A stretch of DNA of 64,000 bases from Vibrio chagasii (GCF_002954585.1 NZ_MSCI01000002.1:125266-189265); one strand, 5' to 3'. Counted from the first letter of the stretch, positions 49,126 to 60,778 are shown. Notes: generated by a model from the letters alone, not told the origin. Translations and numbers: made by a program.

Positions 49126-51852
49126 ATGATTACTAAGCTGCTGACAAAGGTAATTGGCAGTCGCAATGACAGAACACTGCGCCGCCTTAGAAAAATTGTA
49201 AAAGAAATTAATAACTACGAGCCAACGTTTGAAGCGCTTTCTGACGAAGAGCTAAAAGCCAAAACTGTTGAGTTCCGTGAGCGCTTAGATAAAGGTGAAT
49301 CACTAGACCAACTTCTACCTGAAGCATTTGCTACGGTACGTGAAGCGTCTAAGCGTGTTTACGGCATGCGTCATTTTGACGTGCAATTGATTGGTGGCAT
49401 GGTTCTAAATGCTGGCCAAATTGCAGAGATGCGTACTGGTGAGGGTAAGACTCTTACAGCAACTCTACCAGCTTATCTCAACGCTCTACCAAGCAAAGGT
49501 GTTCACGTAGTAACGGTGAACGACTACCTAGCTAAGCGTGATGCGGAAACGAACCGCCCATTATTTGAGTTCCTTGGTATGACGGTTGGCGTGAACGTGC
49601 CAAACATGGCTCCACCAGAGAAAAAAGAAGCATACCAAGCGGATATCCTATACGGAACAAACAACGAGTTTGGTTTTGATTACCTACGTGACAACATGGC
49701 TTTCCGTGCTGAAGATCGTGTTCAACGTGAACGTTTCTTTGCTGTTGTCGATGAGGTTGACTCAATCTTAATCGATGAAGCGCGAACACCTCTTATTATC
49801 TCTGGCCCTGCTGAAGATAGCTCAGAACTTTACACGCGTATTAACACATTGATTCCTCATCTTGAGCGTCAAGATAAAGAAGATTCTGAAGAGTACCGTG
49901 GTGAAGGTCACTACACCATGGACGAAAAATCTAAGCAAGTTCACCTGACTGAAAACGGTCAAGAATTTGTTGAAGAGCTAATGGTTAAAAATGGCCTGAT
50001 GGAAGGGGGCGATACGCTTTACTCTCCAACCAACATCAGCCTACTGCACCACGTTAATGCTGCACTTCGTGCACACGTATTGTTTGAGAAGAACGTAGAC
50101 TACATCGTGACTGAAGAAGGCGAAGTGGTTATCGTTGACGAACATACTGGTCGTACAATGCCAGGTCGTCGTTGGTCTGAAGGTCTACACCAAGCTGTTG
50201 AAGCAAAAGAAGGTGTGAAGATTCAGAATGAAAACCAAACGCTAGCTTCAATTACCTTCCAAAACTTCTTCCGTCTGTACGAGAAACTGTCAGGTATGAC
50301 AGGTACAGCTGATACTGAAGCTTTTGAATTCCAGTCTATCTATGGCCTAGAAACGGTTGTTATCCCAACTAACAAACCTATGGTTCGTAACGATATGCCA
50401 GATGTGGTTTATCGTACAGAACAAGACAAGTTCAATGCGATCATTGAAGACATTAAAGACCGTGTTGCTGCTGGTCAGCCATCATTGGTTGGTACGGTTT
50501 CTATCGAGAAGTCAGAGCTACTGTCTAACGCACTGAAAAAAGCAAAAATTAAGCACAACGTACTAAATGCGAAGTTCCACGAGAAAGAAGCGGAAATCGT
50601 AGCGCAAGCAGGTACACCTGGTGCAGTAACCATCGCAACTAACATGGCCGGTCGTGGTACCGATATCGTGTTAGGTGGTAGCTGGCAGTCTGAAGTTGAG
50701 AAACTACAAAATCCAACTCAAGAGCAGATCGACAAGATCAAAGCGGATTGGAAAGTGGTTCACGACAAAGTACTAGAGTCAGGTGGTCTACATATCATTG
50801 GTACAGAGCGTCACGAATCTCGTCGTATCGATAACCAGCTACGTGGTCGTTCTGGTCGTCAAGGTGATGCAGGTTCTTCACGTTTCTACCTATCGATGGA
50901 AGACTCTCTGCTACGTATCTTCACTTCTGATCGTATGGCTGGTCTTATCCAAAGTGGTATGGATGAAGGTGAAGCGATCGAATCTAAGATGCTATCTCGC
51001 TCTATCGAAAAAGCACAACGTAAAGTTGAAGGCCGTAACTTCGATATCCGTAAGCAACTTCTAGAGTACGATGATGTAGCGAATGACCAACGTAAAGTGG
51101 TTTACGAGCTGCGTGATGAGCTAATGGGCTCTGACGACATCAGCGAAATGATCGAACATAACCGTGAAGATGTGTTTACGTCGGTTATCGATGAGTACAT
51201 TGCTCCTCAATCGCTTGAAGATATGTGGGACATCGCTGGTCTACAAGATCGCCTGAAGAACGACTTCGACCTAGACTTTGATATCCAAGGTTGGTTGGAC
51301 GAAGACGACAAGCTTTACGAAGAAGCACTGCGTGAACGTATCCTAGGCATGGCTGTTGATGCTTACAAACAGAAAGAAGAGGTGGTTGGTGCACAAGTGC
51401 TACGTAACTTCGAGAAGTCTGTAATGCTGCAAACGCTAGACGGTCTATGGAAAGAACACTTGGCTGCGATGGATCACCTTCGTCAAGGTATCCACCTACG
51501 TGGTTACGCTCAGAAGAACCCGAAGCAAGAGTACAAGCGTGAGTCGTTTGAACTATTTGAAGGTCTACTGGATGTATTGAAGTCAGACGTTATTACTATC
51601 CTTTCGAAAGTTCGCGTTCAGCAGCAAGAAGAAGTAGAAAAGATGGAAGCGCAGCGTCAGGCTCAAGCTGAAGAAGCAGCGCGTCGTGCACAAGCACAAC
51701 ACGCAACTGCAGAAAACCAGCTAGGTGATGATGAAGCAGAAGCAGCGTCGCCACAAACTGTAGTTCGTGATGAGCGTAAAGTTGGCCGTAACGAGCCTTG
51801 CCCATGTGGTAGTGGCAAGAAGTACAAACAGTGCCACGGTAAAATTAATTGA
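49126..51852 (+). CDS. secA: Preprotein translocase ATPase SecA
   Basis: 908 residues. Walker [16 protein letters not shown]-like [24 protein letters not shown] and the second-domain [11 protein letters not shown] are all present. A Gln/Ala/Glu-rich linker (about 835-880) leads to a zinc-binding tail [14 protein letters not shown] that contacts SecB and phospholipid. It drives export through SecYEG. It begins with an ATG at 49126 preceded by GAAGAGA. Confidence 0.98.
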   Translation: MITKLLTKVIGSRNDRTLRRLRKIVKEINNYEPTFEALSDEELKAKTVEFRERLDKGESLDQLLPEAFATVREASKRVYGMRHFDVQLIGGMVLNAGQIAEMRTGEGKTLTATLPAYLNALPSKGVHVVTVNDYLAKRDAETNRPLFEFLGMTVGVNVPNMAPPEKKEAYQADILYGTNNEFGFDYLRDNMAFRAEDRVQRERFFAVVDEVDSILIDEARTPLIISGPAEDSSELYTRINTLIPHLERQDKEDSEEYRGEGHYTMDEKSKQVHLTENGQEFVEELMVKNGLMEGGDTLYSPTNISLLHHVNAALRAHVLFEKNVDYIVTEEGEVVIVDEHTGRTMPGRRWSEGLHQAVEAKEGVKIQNENQTLASITFQNFFRLYEKLSGMTGTADTEAFEFQSIYGLETVVIPTNKPMVRNDMPDVVYRTEQDKFNAIIEDIKDRVAAGQPSLVGTVSIEKSELLSNALKKAKIKHNVLNAKFHEKEAEIVAQAGTPGAVTIATNMAGRGTDIVLGGSWQSEVEKLQNPTQEQIDKIKADWKVVHDKVLESGGLHIIGTERHESRRIDNQLRGRSGRQGDAGSSRFYLSMEDSLLRIFTSDRMAGLIQSGMDEGEAIESKMLSRSIEKAQRKVEGRNFDIRKQLLEYDDVANDQRKVVYELRDELMGSDDISEMIEHNREDVFTSVIDEYIAPQSLEDMWDIAGLQDRLKNDFDLDFDIQGWLDEDDKLYEEALRERILGMAVDAYKQKEEVVGAQVLRNFEKSVMLQTLDGLWKEHLAAMDHLRQGIHLRGYAQKNPKQEYKRESFELFEGLLDVLKSDVITILSKVRVQQQEEVEKMEAQRQAQAEEAARRAQAQHATAENQLGDDEAEAASPQTVVRDERKVGRNEPCPCGSGKKYKQCHGKIN

Positions 51853-51858
51853 TGCTTT

Positions 51859-51942
51859 GCTGTAAAGGCTGATAACTGCGTCGGCGATGCTCATTTACAC
51901 TTGTAAACTCCGCGTCGCCTCCTTGTTCTCAACCATTACAGC
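51859..51942. repeat. Long imperfect palindrome after secA (REP-like)
   Basis: GCTGTAA (51859-51865) matches TTACAGC (51936-51942); inside, GGCGA (51883-51887) matches TCGCC (51915-51919), and the centre is TTTACACTTGTAAA (51894-51907). All share a centre near 51900. It starts 7 bp after the secA stop and could fold into a long hairpin in the mRNA tail. Confidence 0.65.
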
Positions 51943-51970
51943 TTTGCCTAAATATAATTTTATTTATTCA

Positions 51971-51994
51971 AGAGTCGCTTAGGCGGCTCTTTTT
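51971..51994 (+). terminator. Rho-independent terminator after secA
   Basis: AGAGTCGC pairs with GCGGCTCT (one T-G wobble; 51971-51978 and 51983-51990), loop TTAG, then TTTTT. Confidence 0.85.
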
Positions 51995-52022
51995 GTATGT
52001 GAAAATAATAAGGTTTCGATAG

Positions 52023-52122
52023 CGTCATCCTCGAGAGTGAGGGACGAGCGAGTCGGGGATCTTTCGAACTAACAAAAGAGCAGATTCCCTAGCTAATTCG
52101 TTCCTAATTGTAGGGAATGACG
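52023..52122. repeat. 100-bp intergenic element with terminal inverted repeats before mutT
   Basis: CGTCATCC (52023-52030) and GGAATGACG (52114-52122) are terminal inverted repeats. Inside, GGGGATCT (52055-52062) pairs with AGATTCCC (52082-52089), and TTCCCTA (52085-52091) with TAGGGAA (52111-52117), giving alternative folds. No coding capacity. I recall similar GTCAT-ended elements scattered in Vibrio genomes; copy number not checked. Confidence 0.65.
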
Positions 52123-52148
52123 GTAGAGACATAGAAGGAACATCATCA

Positions 52149-52547
52149 ATGAAAAGAATTCATATCGTAGCGGGTATCATCTTCAATCAAGATAAGTCGC
52201 AGGTATTTATCACAAAGCGTCCAGATGATAAGCACAAGGGCGGTTTCTGGGAATTTCCAGGTGGCAAGGTTGAAGAGGGTGAAACCATTGAGCAAGCGAT
52301 GACTCGTGAGCTCGATGAAGAGATCGGTATCAAGGTGACTGAGCTGTCTCTGTTTGAGCACCTTGAATTTGATTACACGGATAAGTCACTTAAGTTCGAT
52401 TTCATTCTCGTGACTGATTTTGAAGAACAGCCTTATGGCAAAGAAGGTCAGCAGGGTGAATGGGTCAGCCTTCAATCATTGAATCAGTACGCCTTCCCTG
52501 AAGCAAATGTGCCAATTTTAGAGCGAGTGGTAAAAGAGTTTTCTTAA
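52149..52547 (+). CDS. mutT: 8-oxo-dGTP diphosphatase MutT
   Basis: 132 residues. VAGIIFNQDKSQVFITKRPDDKHKGGFWEFPGGK is followed by a full Nudix box GGKVEEGETIEQAMTRELDEEIGI (about 37-60). It removes 8-oxo-dGTP from the nucleotide pool and prevents A:T to C:G changes. Position after secA is as in E. coli. ATG at 52149 with AAGGAA. Confidence 0.95.
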   Translation: MKRIHIVAGIIFNQDKSQVFITKRPDDKHKGGFWEFPGGKVEEGETIEQAMTRELDEEIGIKVTELSLFEHLEFDYTDKSLKFDFILVTDFEEQPYGKEGQQGEWVSLQSLNQYAFPEANVPILERVVKEFS

Positions 52548-52591
52548 TTGCTAGCCTGAGTTTGAGATTGTTGTTAGTTTAAAGAGATTAA

Positions 52592-53464
<873 letters not shown>

Positions 53465-53476
53465 ATAGATAATTAT

Positions 53477-53500
53477 GCGCTGGCAATTGCCGGCGCTTTC
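53477..53500 (+). terminator. Rho-independent terminator after dapB
   Basis: GCGCTGGC pairs with GCCGGCGC (53477-53484 and 53489-53496, one T-G wobble), loop AATT, then TTTCTTTATTT. Confidence 0.85.
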
Positions 53501-53831
53501 TTTATTTGCTGCCTTTAACGCTGTATTCTTGTTTATCACCTCTCTCTTAAATCTACCTTTTAACATCGTTTTTACCTCACTTTTCTTGTTGTTTTGTTAT
53601 CTTGGTCTTGTTTTTGGATTAGATCTTTAAATCTTCATGTTTTCTGTTTGTATTTATCGATTGCTTTTTGTTGGTGATGTTTTTAGTACTTAAAGACTGA
53701 GAAAAGTAATGGGATAAAATTGGAAAATCTCAATATCGTGCTTAATTGACCATGAAAGTTGAACTTTTGGAGCTTTGGAAGGGTAAATTGAATTAGTACG
53801 TACAAATCTTTAATTTCTTTTGCGTTAAATG

Positions 53832-53860
53832 TTGACACGTATCACGCACGTCACTAAAAT
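53832..53860 (+). promoter_or_regulatory. carAB upstream promoter (P1-like)
   Basis: A perfect TTGACA (53832-53837), 17 bp, and TAAAAT (53855-53860) lie about 105 bp before carA. The stretch 53501-53831 before it is T-rich with no gene or other site that I can identify. E. coli carAB has a comparable pyrimidine-responsive upstream promoter. Confidence 0.7.
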
Positions 53861-53918
53861 ACCGCCAATTTGTCTAATTTCCATAAACACGCAGTTTCTG
53901 GTGTTACAGGAAGGTAGA

Positions 53919-53957
53919 TTTGCAAATTAAATCAATTTTAATGCATATTTATTTCTG
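53919..53957 (+). promoter_or_regulatory. Tandem ARG-box-like ArgR operator of carAB
   Basis: Two 18-bp sites, 53919-53936 (core TGCAAATTAAATCA) and 53940-53957 (core TGCATATTTATT), are separated by exactly 3 bp, the spacing of ArgR operators. Each keeps the TG...A-T-rich core with 2-4 mismatches to consensus. They abut the GGAGG ribosome site (53957-53961), so ArgR could block a proximal P2 promoter (weak TTACAG 53904 / TTAAAT 53927). Confidence 0.55.
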
Positions 53958-53966
53958 GAGGTTGTC

Positions 53967-55106
53967 TTGAAAAAGTCAGCACTACTTGTCCTAGAAGACG
54001 GGACAGTATTTCACGGTGAAGCCATTGGCGCTGTAGGTTCTGCAGTTGGTGAAGTCGTTTTTAATACCTCGATGACGGGGTACCAAGAAATCCTCACTGA
54101 TCCTTCCTATTCTCAACAAATCGTTACCCTTACTTACCCTCACATTGGCAATACCGGAACCAATTCCGAAGACGAAGAATCCTCTTCAATCCACGCACAA
54201 GGCCTTGTGATTCGCGATCTCCCTCTAATCGCTTCTAACTTCCGTAATGAACAATCCCTTTCTGATTACCTTAAGTCGCAAAACGTTGTTGGTATCGCTG
54301 ATATCGATACTCGTAAGCTGACGCGTATTCTTCGTGAAAAAGGCGCACAGAACGGTTGTATTGTAGCGGGTAACAACCTAGACGAAGCTTTGGCTCTAGC
54401 TAAAGCAAAAGAATTCCCTGGCCTGAAAGGTATGGACCTTGCGAAAGAAGTTACAACAAAAGAAGCGTATCAATGGAAACAAGGTTCGTGGACGCTTACG
54501 GGTGGACTTCCTGAAGCGAAAGCAGACTCAGAATTGCCATACCACGTTGTTGCTTATGACTTCGGTGCAAAACGAAACATCCTACGAATGCTCGTTGACC
54601 GCGGCTGCCGCCTAACGGTTGTTCCTGCTGAAACTTCTGCTGAAGAAGTGCTTGCACTAAACCCAGACGGTGTATTCCTTTCAAATGGCCCTGGTGACCC
54701 AGAACCATGTACTTACGCAATTGAAGCGACAAAAGTGTTCCTAGAAAAAGGCTTACCAATCTTCGGTATCTGTCTAGGCCACCAAATTCTTGCTCTTGCG
54801 TCAGGCGCTAAGACAGTGAAGATGAAGTTTGGTCACCACGGTGCAAACCACCCAGTTAAAGATTTAGATCGTGATGTTGTGATGATTACTTCGCAAAACC
54901 ACGGCTTTGCTGCTGACGAAGACACACTTCCTGAAAACCTACGTGCAACGCACAAGTCTCTATTTGATGGTTCTCTGCAAGGTATCCACCGTACAGATAA
55001 ACCAGCATTTAGCTTCCAAGGTCACCCAGAAGCAAGCCCAGGTCCAGAAGACGCAGCGCCGTTATTCGACCACTTCATTGAACTAATTAAAAAGCACACA
55101 GCGTAA
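53967..55106 (+). CDS. carA: Carbamoyl-phosphate synthase small subunit
   Basis: 379 residues from the TTG at 53967, which has a GGAGG site. The class I glutaminase domain has the nucleophile Cys269 in [11 protein letters not shown], the same number as in E. coli, and [11 protein letters not shown] supplies the His and Glu of the triad. It hydrolyses glutamine and channels ammonia to CarB for arginine and pyrimidine synthesis. Confidence 0.97.
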   Translation: MKKSALLVLEDGTVFHGEAIGAVGSAVGEVVFNTSMTGYQEILTDPSYSQQIVTLTYPHIGNTGTNSEDEESSSIHAQGLVIRDLPLIASNFRNEQSLSDYLKSQNVVGIADIDTRKLTRILREKGAQNGCIVAGNNLDEALALAKAKEFPGLKGMDLAKEVTTKEAYQWKQGSWTLTGGLPEAKADSELPYHVVAYDFGAKRNILRMLVDRGCRLTVVPAETSAEEVLALNPDGVFLSNGPGDPEPCTYAIEATKVFLEKGLPIFGICLGHQILALASGAKTVKMKFGHHGANHPVKDLDRDVVMITSQNHGFAADEDTLPENLRATHKSLFDGSLQGIHRTDKPAFSFQGHPEASPGPEDAAPLFDHFIELIKKHTA

Positions 55107-55122
55107 TTCGGAGTAGTAGACA

Positions 55123-58100
55123 ATGCCAAAACGTACTGACATTAAAAGTATTCTAATTCTAGGTGCTGGCCCGATCGTTATCGGCCAAGCATGTGAGTTC
55201 GATTACTCTGGTGCTCAAGCTTGTAAAGCGCTTCGCGAAGAAGGTTACCGAGTTATTCTTGTAAACTCGAACCCAGCGACCATCATGACTGACCCTGATA
55301 TGGCTGATGCAACTTACATCGAGCCTATCCAATGGGAAGTGGTTCGCAACATCATTGCGAAAGAGAAGCCAGATGCAGTTCTACCTACAATGGGTGGCCA
55401 AACAGCACTTAACTGTGCACTAGACCTAGAGAAACACGGTGTTCTTGAAGAGTTCGGTGTAGAGATGATTGGTGCAACGGCTGACGCTATCGATAAAGCA
55501 GAAGACCGTTCTCGTTTCGATAAAGCGATGAAGTCTATCGGCCTTGAGTGTCCACGTGCTGACACTGCGAAAACCATGGAAGAAGCTTACGCTGTTCTAG
55601 ATATGGTTGGCTTCCCTTGTATCATCCGTCCATCATTCACCATGGGTGGTACTGGTGGTGGTATCGCATACAACAAAGAAGAGTTCGAAGAGATCTGTCG
55701 TCGCGGCTTAGACCTTTCTCCAACAAACGAACTTCTAATCGATGAATCTCTAATTGGTTGGAAAGAATACGAGATGGAAGTGGTTCGTGACAAAGCGGAC
55801 AACTGTATCATCGTATGTGCGATTGAAAACTTCGACCCAATGGGTATCCACACGGGTGACTCAATCACAGTTGCACCAGCACAGACTCTAACAGACAAAG
55901 AATACCAACTGATGCGTAACGCATCTCTAGCGGTACTACGTGAGATTGGTGTTGAAACAGGTGGTTCAAACGTACAGTTTGGTATCAACCCGAAAGATGG
56001 CCGTATGGTTATCATCGAGATGAACCCACGTGTATCTCGTTCTTCTGCACTAGCGTCTAAAGCGACAGGTTTCCCAATCGCTAAGATTGCAGCGAAACTG
56101 GCTGTGGGTTACACGTTAGATGAACTGCAAAATGACATCACGGGTGGCGCAACACCAGCATCATTCGAACCAACAATCGACTACGTAGTAACTAAGATTC
56201 CTCGTTTTAACTTCGAGAAATTTGCAGGTGCTAACGACCGTCTAACGACGCAAATGAAGTCTGTTGGTGAAGTTATGGCTATCGGCCGTAACCAACAAGA
56301 ATCTCTACAAAAAGCACTTCGCGGCCTAGAAGTTGGCGCGACAGGCTTTGACGAAATGGTTGACTTAGATGCGCCTGACGCACTAACAACAATTCGTCAC
56401 GAACTAAAAGAAGCGGGCGCAGAGCGTATTTGGTACATCGCGGATGCATTCCGTGCGGGTATGTCTGTAGATGGCGTATTCAACCTAACGCAAATCGACC
56501 GTTGGTTCCTAGTTCAAATCGAAGACATCGTTAAACTTGAGCAAGAACTTAAAGCGAAAGGCTTTGCTGGCTTGAACAAAGACGAGCTTAACAAGCTGAA
56601 GCGTAAAGGTTTTGCTGATGCGCGCCTATCTAAGATTCTAGGTGTAGCAGAAAGCGAAATCCGTCGTCTACGTGACCAATACGATATCCACCCAGTGTAC
56701 AAGCGCGTTGATACGTGTGCGGCTGAGTTCTCTTCAGATACGGCTTACATGTACTCATCTTACGATGACGAATGTGAAGCAAACCCAACAGACAAAGACA
56801 AGATCATGATTCTTGGTGGCGGTCCAAACCGTATCGGCCAAGGTATTGAATTTGACTACTGTTGTGTACACGCATCACTAGCTCTACGTGAAGATGGCTA
56901 CGAAACTATCATGGTTAACTGTAACCCTGAGACAGTTTCAACGGATTACGACACGTCTGACCGTCTGTACTTCGAACCAGTAACTCTGGAAGATGTACTA
57001 GCAATCGCTCGTGTTGAGAAGCCAAAAGGCGTTATCGTGCAGTACGGTGGTCAAACACCACTTAAACTAGCTCGCGCACTTGAAGCGGCTGGCGTGCCAA
57101 TCATCGGTACTAGCCCAGATGCAATCGACCGTGCAGAAGACCGTGAACGTTTCCAAGTTGCAGTTGACCGTCTAGGTCTTCTACAGCCAGAGAACGCGAC
57201 AGTAACAACAATGGAACAAGCGGTAGAGAAATCTCGCGAAATCGGCTTCCCATTGGTTGTACGTCCTTCTTACGTACTTGGTGGTCGTGCGATGGAAATC
57301 GTATACGACGAGCAAGATTTACGTCGCTACTTCAACGAAGCTGTAAGCGTATCGAACGAATCTCCAGTTCTTCTTGATAGCTTCCTAGACGACGCAGTTG
57401 AAGTGGATATCGATGCTATCTGTGACGGTGAGCGCGTAGTTATCGGCGGTATCATGGAGCATATCGAACAAGCGGGTGTTCACTCAGGTGATTCAGCATG
57501 TTCTCTTCCTGCATACACGCTAAGCCAAGAAATCCAAGATGTAATGCGTGAGCAAGTTGAAAAGCTGGCGTTCGAGTTGGGTGTTCGTGGTCTGATGAAC
57601 ACGCAGTTTGCTGTGAAGAACAACCAAGTGTATCTAATCGAGGTAAACCCTCGTGCAGCACGTACGGTACCGTTCGTATCTAAAGCAACTGGCGCACCAA
57701 TTGCTAAGATTGCAGCACGTGTAATGGCGGGCCAATCGCTAGAGTCTCAAGGCTTTACGAAAGAAATCATCCCACCTTATTACTCAGTGAAAGAAGTGGT
57801 ACTTCCATTCAACAAGTTCCCAGGTGTTGACCCACTATTAGGCCCAGAAATGCGCTCTACTGGTGAGGTTATGGGTGTTGGCGCAACGTTCGCAGAAGCT
57901 TACTCTAAAGCGGAATTGGGTTGTGGCAACATCTATCCAGAAGGCGGTCGTGCACTTCTTTCTGTTCGTGAAGGCGACAAAGAGCGCGTTGTAGACCTAG
58001 CATCTAAGCTATCTAAGCTTGGCTACCAGCTAGACGCAACACACGGTACAGCAGTTATTCTTGGCGAAGCGGGCATCAACCCACGTCTAGTAAACAAGGT

Positions 58101-58353
58101 ACACGAAGGCCGTCCTCATATTCTTGACCGTATCAAGAACAACGAGTACACCTACATCGTGAACACTGCAGCTGGCCGTCAAGCGATTGAAGATTCTAAA
58201 GTTCTTCGTCGTGGTGCACTTGCTGAGAAAGTGAACTACACAACAACGCTAAACGCAGCGTTTGCAACGTGTATGGCTCACACAGCTGACGCGAAGACGA
58301 CAGTAACTTCTGTTCAAGAGCTACACGCGCAGGTTAAAGCTTCTCAAGCTTAA
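55123..58353 (+). CDS. carB: Carbamoyl-phosphate synthase large subunit
   Basis: 1076 residues, full length. Two homologous ATP-grasp halves: [19 protein letters not shown] with [12 protein letters not shown], and [18 protein letters not shown] with [12 protein letters not shown]. An oligomerisation domain lies between, and a C-terminal MGS-like allosteric domain ([14 protein letters not shown]...[11 protein letters not shown]) binds UMP and ornithine. 16 bp after carA. Confidence 0.98.
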   Translation: MPKRTDIKSILILGAGPIVIGQACEFDYSGAQACKALREEGYRVILVNSNPATIMTDPDMADATYIEPIQWEVVRNIIAKEKPDAVLPTMGGQTALNCALDLEKHGVLEEFGVEMIGATADAIDKAEDRSRFDKAMKSIGLECPRADTAKTMEEAYAVLDMVGFPCIIRPSFTMGGTGGGIAYNKEEFEEICRRGLDLSPTNELLIDESLIGWKEYEMEVVRDKADNCIIVCAIENFDPMGIHTGDSITVAPAQTLTDKEYQLMRNASLAVLREIGVETGGSNVQFGINPKDGRMVIIEMNPRVSRSSALASKATGFPIAKIAAKLAVGYTLDELQNDITGGATPASFEPTIDYVVTKIPRFNFEKFAGANDRLTTQMKSVGEVMAIGRNQQESLQKALRGLEVGATGFDEMVDLDAPDALTTIRHELKEAGAERIWYIADAFRAGMSVDGVFNLTQIDRWFLVQIEDIVKLEQELKAKGFAGLNKDELNKLKRKGFADARLSKILGVAESEIRRLRDQYDIHPVYKRVDTCAAEFSSDTAYMYSSYDDECEANPTDKDKIMILGGGPNRIGQGIEFDYCCVHASLALREDGYETIMVNCNPETVSTDYDTSDRLYFEPVTLEDVLAIARVEKPKGVIVQYGGQTPLKLARALEAAGVPIIGTSPDAIDRAEDRERFQVAVDRLGLLQPENATVTTMEQAVEKSREIGFPLVVRPSYVLGGRAMEIVYDEQDLRRYFNEAVSVSNESPVLLDSFLDDAVEVDIDAICDGERVVIGGIMEHIEQAGVHSGDSACSLPAYTLSQEIQDVMREQVEKLAFELGVRGLMNTQFAVKNNQVYLIEVNPRAARTVPFVSKATGAPIAKIAARVMAGQSLESQGFTKEIIPPYYSVKEVVLPFNKFPGVDPLLGPEMRSTGEVMGVGATFAEAYSKAELGCGNIYPEGGRALLSVREGDKERVVDLASKLSKLGYQLDATHGTAVILGEAGINPRLVNKVHEGRPHILDRIKNNEYTYIVNTAAGRQAIEDSKVLRRGALAEKVNYTTTLNAAFATCMAHTADAKTTVTSVQELHAQVKASQA

Positions 58354-58403
58354 TTTGTCTTAGCCTTAGCTAACTGAACTTAAGTTAGCGGATATAAATG
58401 CTT

Positions 58404-58432
58404 AAAGCCCACTCTTCGGAGTGGGCTTTTTT
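58404..58432 (+). terminator. Rho-independent terminator after carB
   Basis: The perfect 11-bp stem AAAGCCCACTC / GAGTGGGCTTT (58404-58414 and 58419-58429) has a TTCG tetraloop and a T run. Confidence 0.93.
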
Positions 58433-58558
58433 ATGTCTGTAATACAGCGTTAGTTAAATGATGAATATTTGGAATAGGTTAAAATCTTGTGTTTCGTTAT
58501 TGATCCCCTGCTCAGGATGGTAAGTTGTCGCTAAACGAGACTTTGAGGCGTTAGGCAT

Positions 58559-59338
58559 ATGGAAATCACTCTGGAAATATTGGCTATCTTGTTTGTTGTC
58601 GCAACAGCAGCTGGCTTTATCGATGCGATGGCTGGCGGTGGCGGGCTACTGACTTTACCAGCATTACTCGCAGCGGGAGTCCCACCGACACAAGCCTTAG
58701 CAACTAACAAGCTTCAAAGCTCTTTCGGCAGTTTTTCCGCAAGCTGGTACTTCGTGCGTAACGGTATCGTGAGTATCAAGGAGATGCGCCTCGCTATTTT
58801 TTGCACCTTCATTGGCTCGGCGATTGGTGCAGAACTCGTTCAGTTCATTGATGCGAGCTTATTGACCAGCGTGATCCCACTGCTGCTGATCGCTATCTCA
58901 CTCTACTTCTTATTAGCACCACAAACTAAAGCCTCTGAAGGTAAGCAGAAGGTCTCTGAAGCCATGTTTGCTTTGTGTGTCGGTGGTGGTGTTGGCTTTT
59001 ACGATGGCTTCTTTGGGCCAGGTACCGGCTCTATTTTCACTGTCTGCTTTGTCGCAATTGGTCATTTCTCTTTAGTCGATGCGACCGCTCGTACTAAGGT
59101 GTTGAACTTTACCTCTAACATCGCTGCACTGATCTTCTTTATTTTGGCAGGCTTGCCAATTTGGGAACTCGGCTTAGTGATGGCAATTGGTGGCTTTATG
59201 GGGGCTCAGCTAGGCGCTAAAGTGGTGGTGACAAAAGGGCAGAAGTGGATTCGCCCCCTAGTGATTGTGATGTCGATGCTCATGGCGTCTAAATTGCTCT
59301 GGGAACAGCATCAACAATGGATTCTATCAGTGTTTTAA
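58559..59338 (+). CDS. TSUP-family membrane protein (TauE/SafE, YfcA-like)
   Basis: 259 residues, seven to eight membrane helices in two repeats, each led by a glycine-rich motif: AMAGGGGLLTLPALLAAGVPP and GGGVGFYDGFFGPGTGS. ALATNKLQSSFG and ARTKVLNFTSN are the paired family motifs. Members move sulfite, organosulfonates or related anions; the substrate here is unknown. Good ribosome site GAGGCG. Its 3' end overlaps the convergent LysR gene by 50 bp. Confidence 0.9.
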   Translation: MEITLEILAILFVVATAAGFIDAMAGGGGLLTLPALLAAGVPPTQALATNKLQSSFGSFSASWYFVRNGIVSIKEMRLAIFCTFIGSAIGAELVQFIDASLLTSVIPLLLIAISLYFLLAPQTKASEGKQKVSEAMFALCVGGGVGFYDGFFGPGTGSIFTVCFVAIGHFSLVDATARTKVLNFTSNIAALIFFILAGLPIWELGLVMAIGGFMGAQLGAKVVVTKGQKWIRPLVIVMSMLMASKLLWEQHQQWILSVF

Positions 59339-60134
59339 CCCGTGGAGACTGATAGCTATTTGGTCTCACGCAGATATGAATCGGTCGAATTAAGCCCGCT
59401 AATTCTTGGAAGCTATACAGATATTGAGATTCAATATTGAGTGTTTTTACGATAGACAGTGGGATCAAAGCTGGCCCTGTCCCACCTAATGCAAGCTGCG
59501 CCGCTGCGGTGTAAGCGTCCATCTCCATCAAAGGTTTAATGCCAAACTTTTCTAATACTGAAAGTTGGTAAGAGTTGGCTGGGTTAGTCATGTCATTGGT
59601 GATGACTTTGGGGGGAAGCCCGTTCAGCGGCAATTTACTTACAATGAAAAAGGGCTCGTCGAACAGGTGAAACGTCATCAATCCATGATGTGGTGGCAAC
59701 AAGCCTGCGCATAACCCTAGGGTTGCCTTACCGGACTGAACTCGCTCGATGATTCTGGGCGTGTGGTTGGTGGTTATGGTGATGTATTTATCTTGTTGGA
59801 TAAACTGCCCCATCATTTCACCTAAATAGCCCGCTATCAGAGACTTAGAGCTGTCTAAGGTAATGAAAGTCGTATCTTCTAACTCTTGCTGTTCATAAAT
59901 AAGACCACGAAGTTCATTGAACGTAGGACCAATACTCTCGATCAGTGCTATCGCGTCTGGTGTGAGTTTTATCTGCCGACCGCTCGGCTCAATAAGCTTT
60001 TTCCCCAACTTCTTTTCTAAGTTAGCAATCCGTTTGCTTACCGCTGATTGGCTGATATACAGCAAGCTGCCAGTGCGGCTCATGGTTTTGGCTTTACTCA
60101 AAACCAAGAGAGTTTCGATTCCTTCGAGTAGCAT
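59289..60134 (-). CDS. LysR-family transcriptional regulator
   Basis: 281 residues. The N-terminal winged helix-turn-helix (about 3-60; LLYISQSAVSKRIANLEKKLGKKLIEPSGR) is followed by a LysR substrate-binding domain. ALGGTGPALIPLSIV is the usual late motif. It is convergent with, and overlaps, the TSUP gene rather than being divergent from a target. The ligand is unknown. Tandem with the flavodoxin-like gene 62 bp upstream. Confidence 0.88.
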   Translation of the reverse strand: MLLEGIETLLVLSKAKTMSRTGSLLYISQSAVSKRIANLEKKLGKKLIEPSGRQIKLTPDAIALIESIGPTFNELRGLIYEQQELEDTTFITLDSSKSLIAGYLGEMMGQFIQQDKYITITTNHTPRIIERVQSGKATLGLCAGLLPPHHGLMTFHLFDEPFFIVSKLPLNGLPPKVITNDMTNPANSYQLSVLEKFGIKPLMEMDAYTAAAQLALGGTGPALIPLSIVKTLNIESQYLYSFQELAGLIRPIHICVRPNSYQSPRVKTLIESIVDAVPRAI

Positions 60135-60196
60135 TTGATGATATTCATGAAAGTTGGGAATGATACGTCCAACTTATCTCAATCAAGGCCGTTACT

Positions 60197-60778
60197 CTAG
60201 CTTTTGTTTACGAGTTCTTGAACCAAGGTGGCGATTCTTGAACCGTAGTATTGAGCCGTAAGCAAGTCATTGCGGTTTACGCTATCTTGACCATCATCGA
60301 TACTAGACACTAAACCAATATTTGAACCAGTGCGGTTTAACCCTAAATTATCTGTGTGTCTTGATGCGTCTAAGCCAACCCAAATCATGCCGTGTTGACA
60401 AGCTAGAGTGAAAAAGCTAAGCAGGGTTTGTTGTTGCTCTCCGTTAAGACTGCCTCCAGTGGTGAAGCCAGCAGCGAGTTTATTTCGCCATAACTTCTTG
60501 CAGTAGTTGTCACTGCTCGCATCCATAAAGCTTTTAAACTGAGCGGCTGGTGAACCCATGTAGGTTGGAGCGCCAAAAACGATCGCATCACAACTGTCTA
60601 GGAGTTTGAGCTTTTCGTCATTGTCATATCGGCCTTCAATGATCTCCGAAGGTAGCACTTCGATGAGTAGGGCTGAGTCAGGTAGTTGCGTGTTTACGCC
60701 CTCTGCGAGCAGTTCGGCGACCTGCTTAGTTGCGCCGCATTTAGAGAAAAAAACAATTCCAATTTTATTACTGCTCAT
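60197..60778 (-). CDS. Flavodoxin-fold / WrbA-like NAD(P)H oxidoreductase
   Basis: 193 residues. IGIVFFSKCGATKQVAELLAEGV is the FMN phosphate loop; CDAIVFGAPTYMGSPAAQFKSFMD and AAGFTTGGSLNGEQQQTL match WrbA and the NADPH-dependent FMN reductase family. Probable quinone or FMN-linked reductase, cytoplasmic; the exact reaction is not determinable. Start ATG at 60778. Confidence 0.85.
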   Translation of the reverse strand: MSSNKIGIVFFSKCGATKQVAELLAEGVNTQLPDSALLIEVLPSEIIEGRYDNDEKLKLLDSCDAIVFGAPTYMGSPAAQFKSFMDASSDNYCKKLWRNKLAAGFTTGGSLNGEQQQTLLSFFTLACQHGMIWVGLDASRHTDNLGLNRTGSNIGLVSSIDDGQDSVNRNDLLTAQYYGSRIATLVQELVNKS

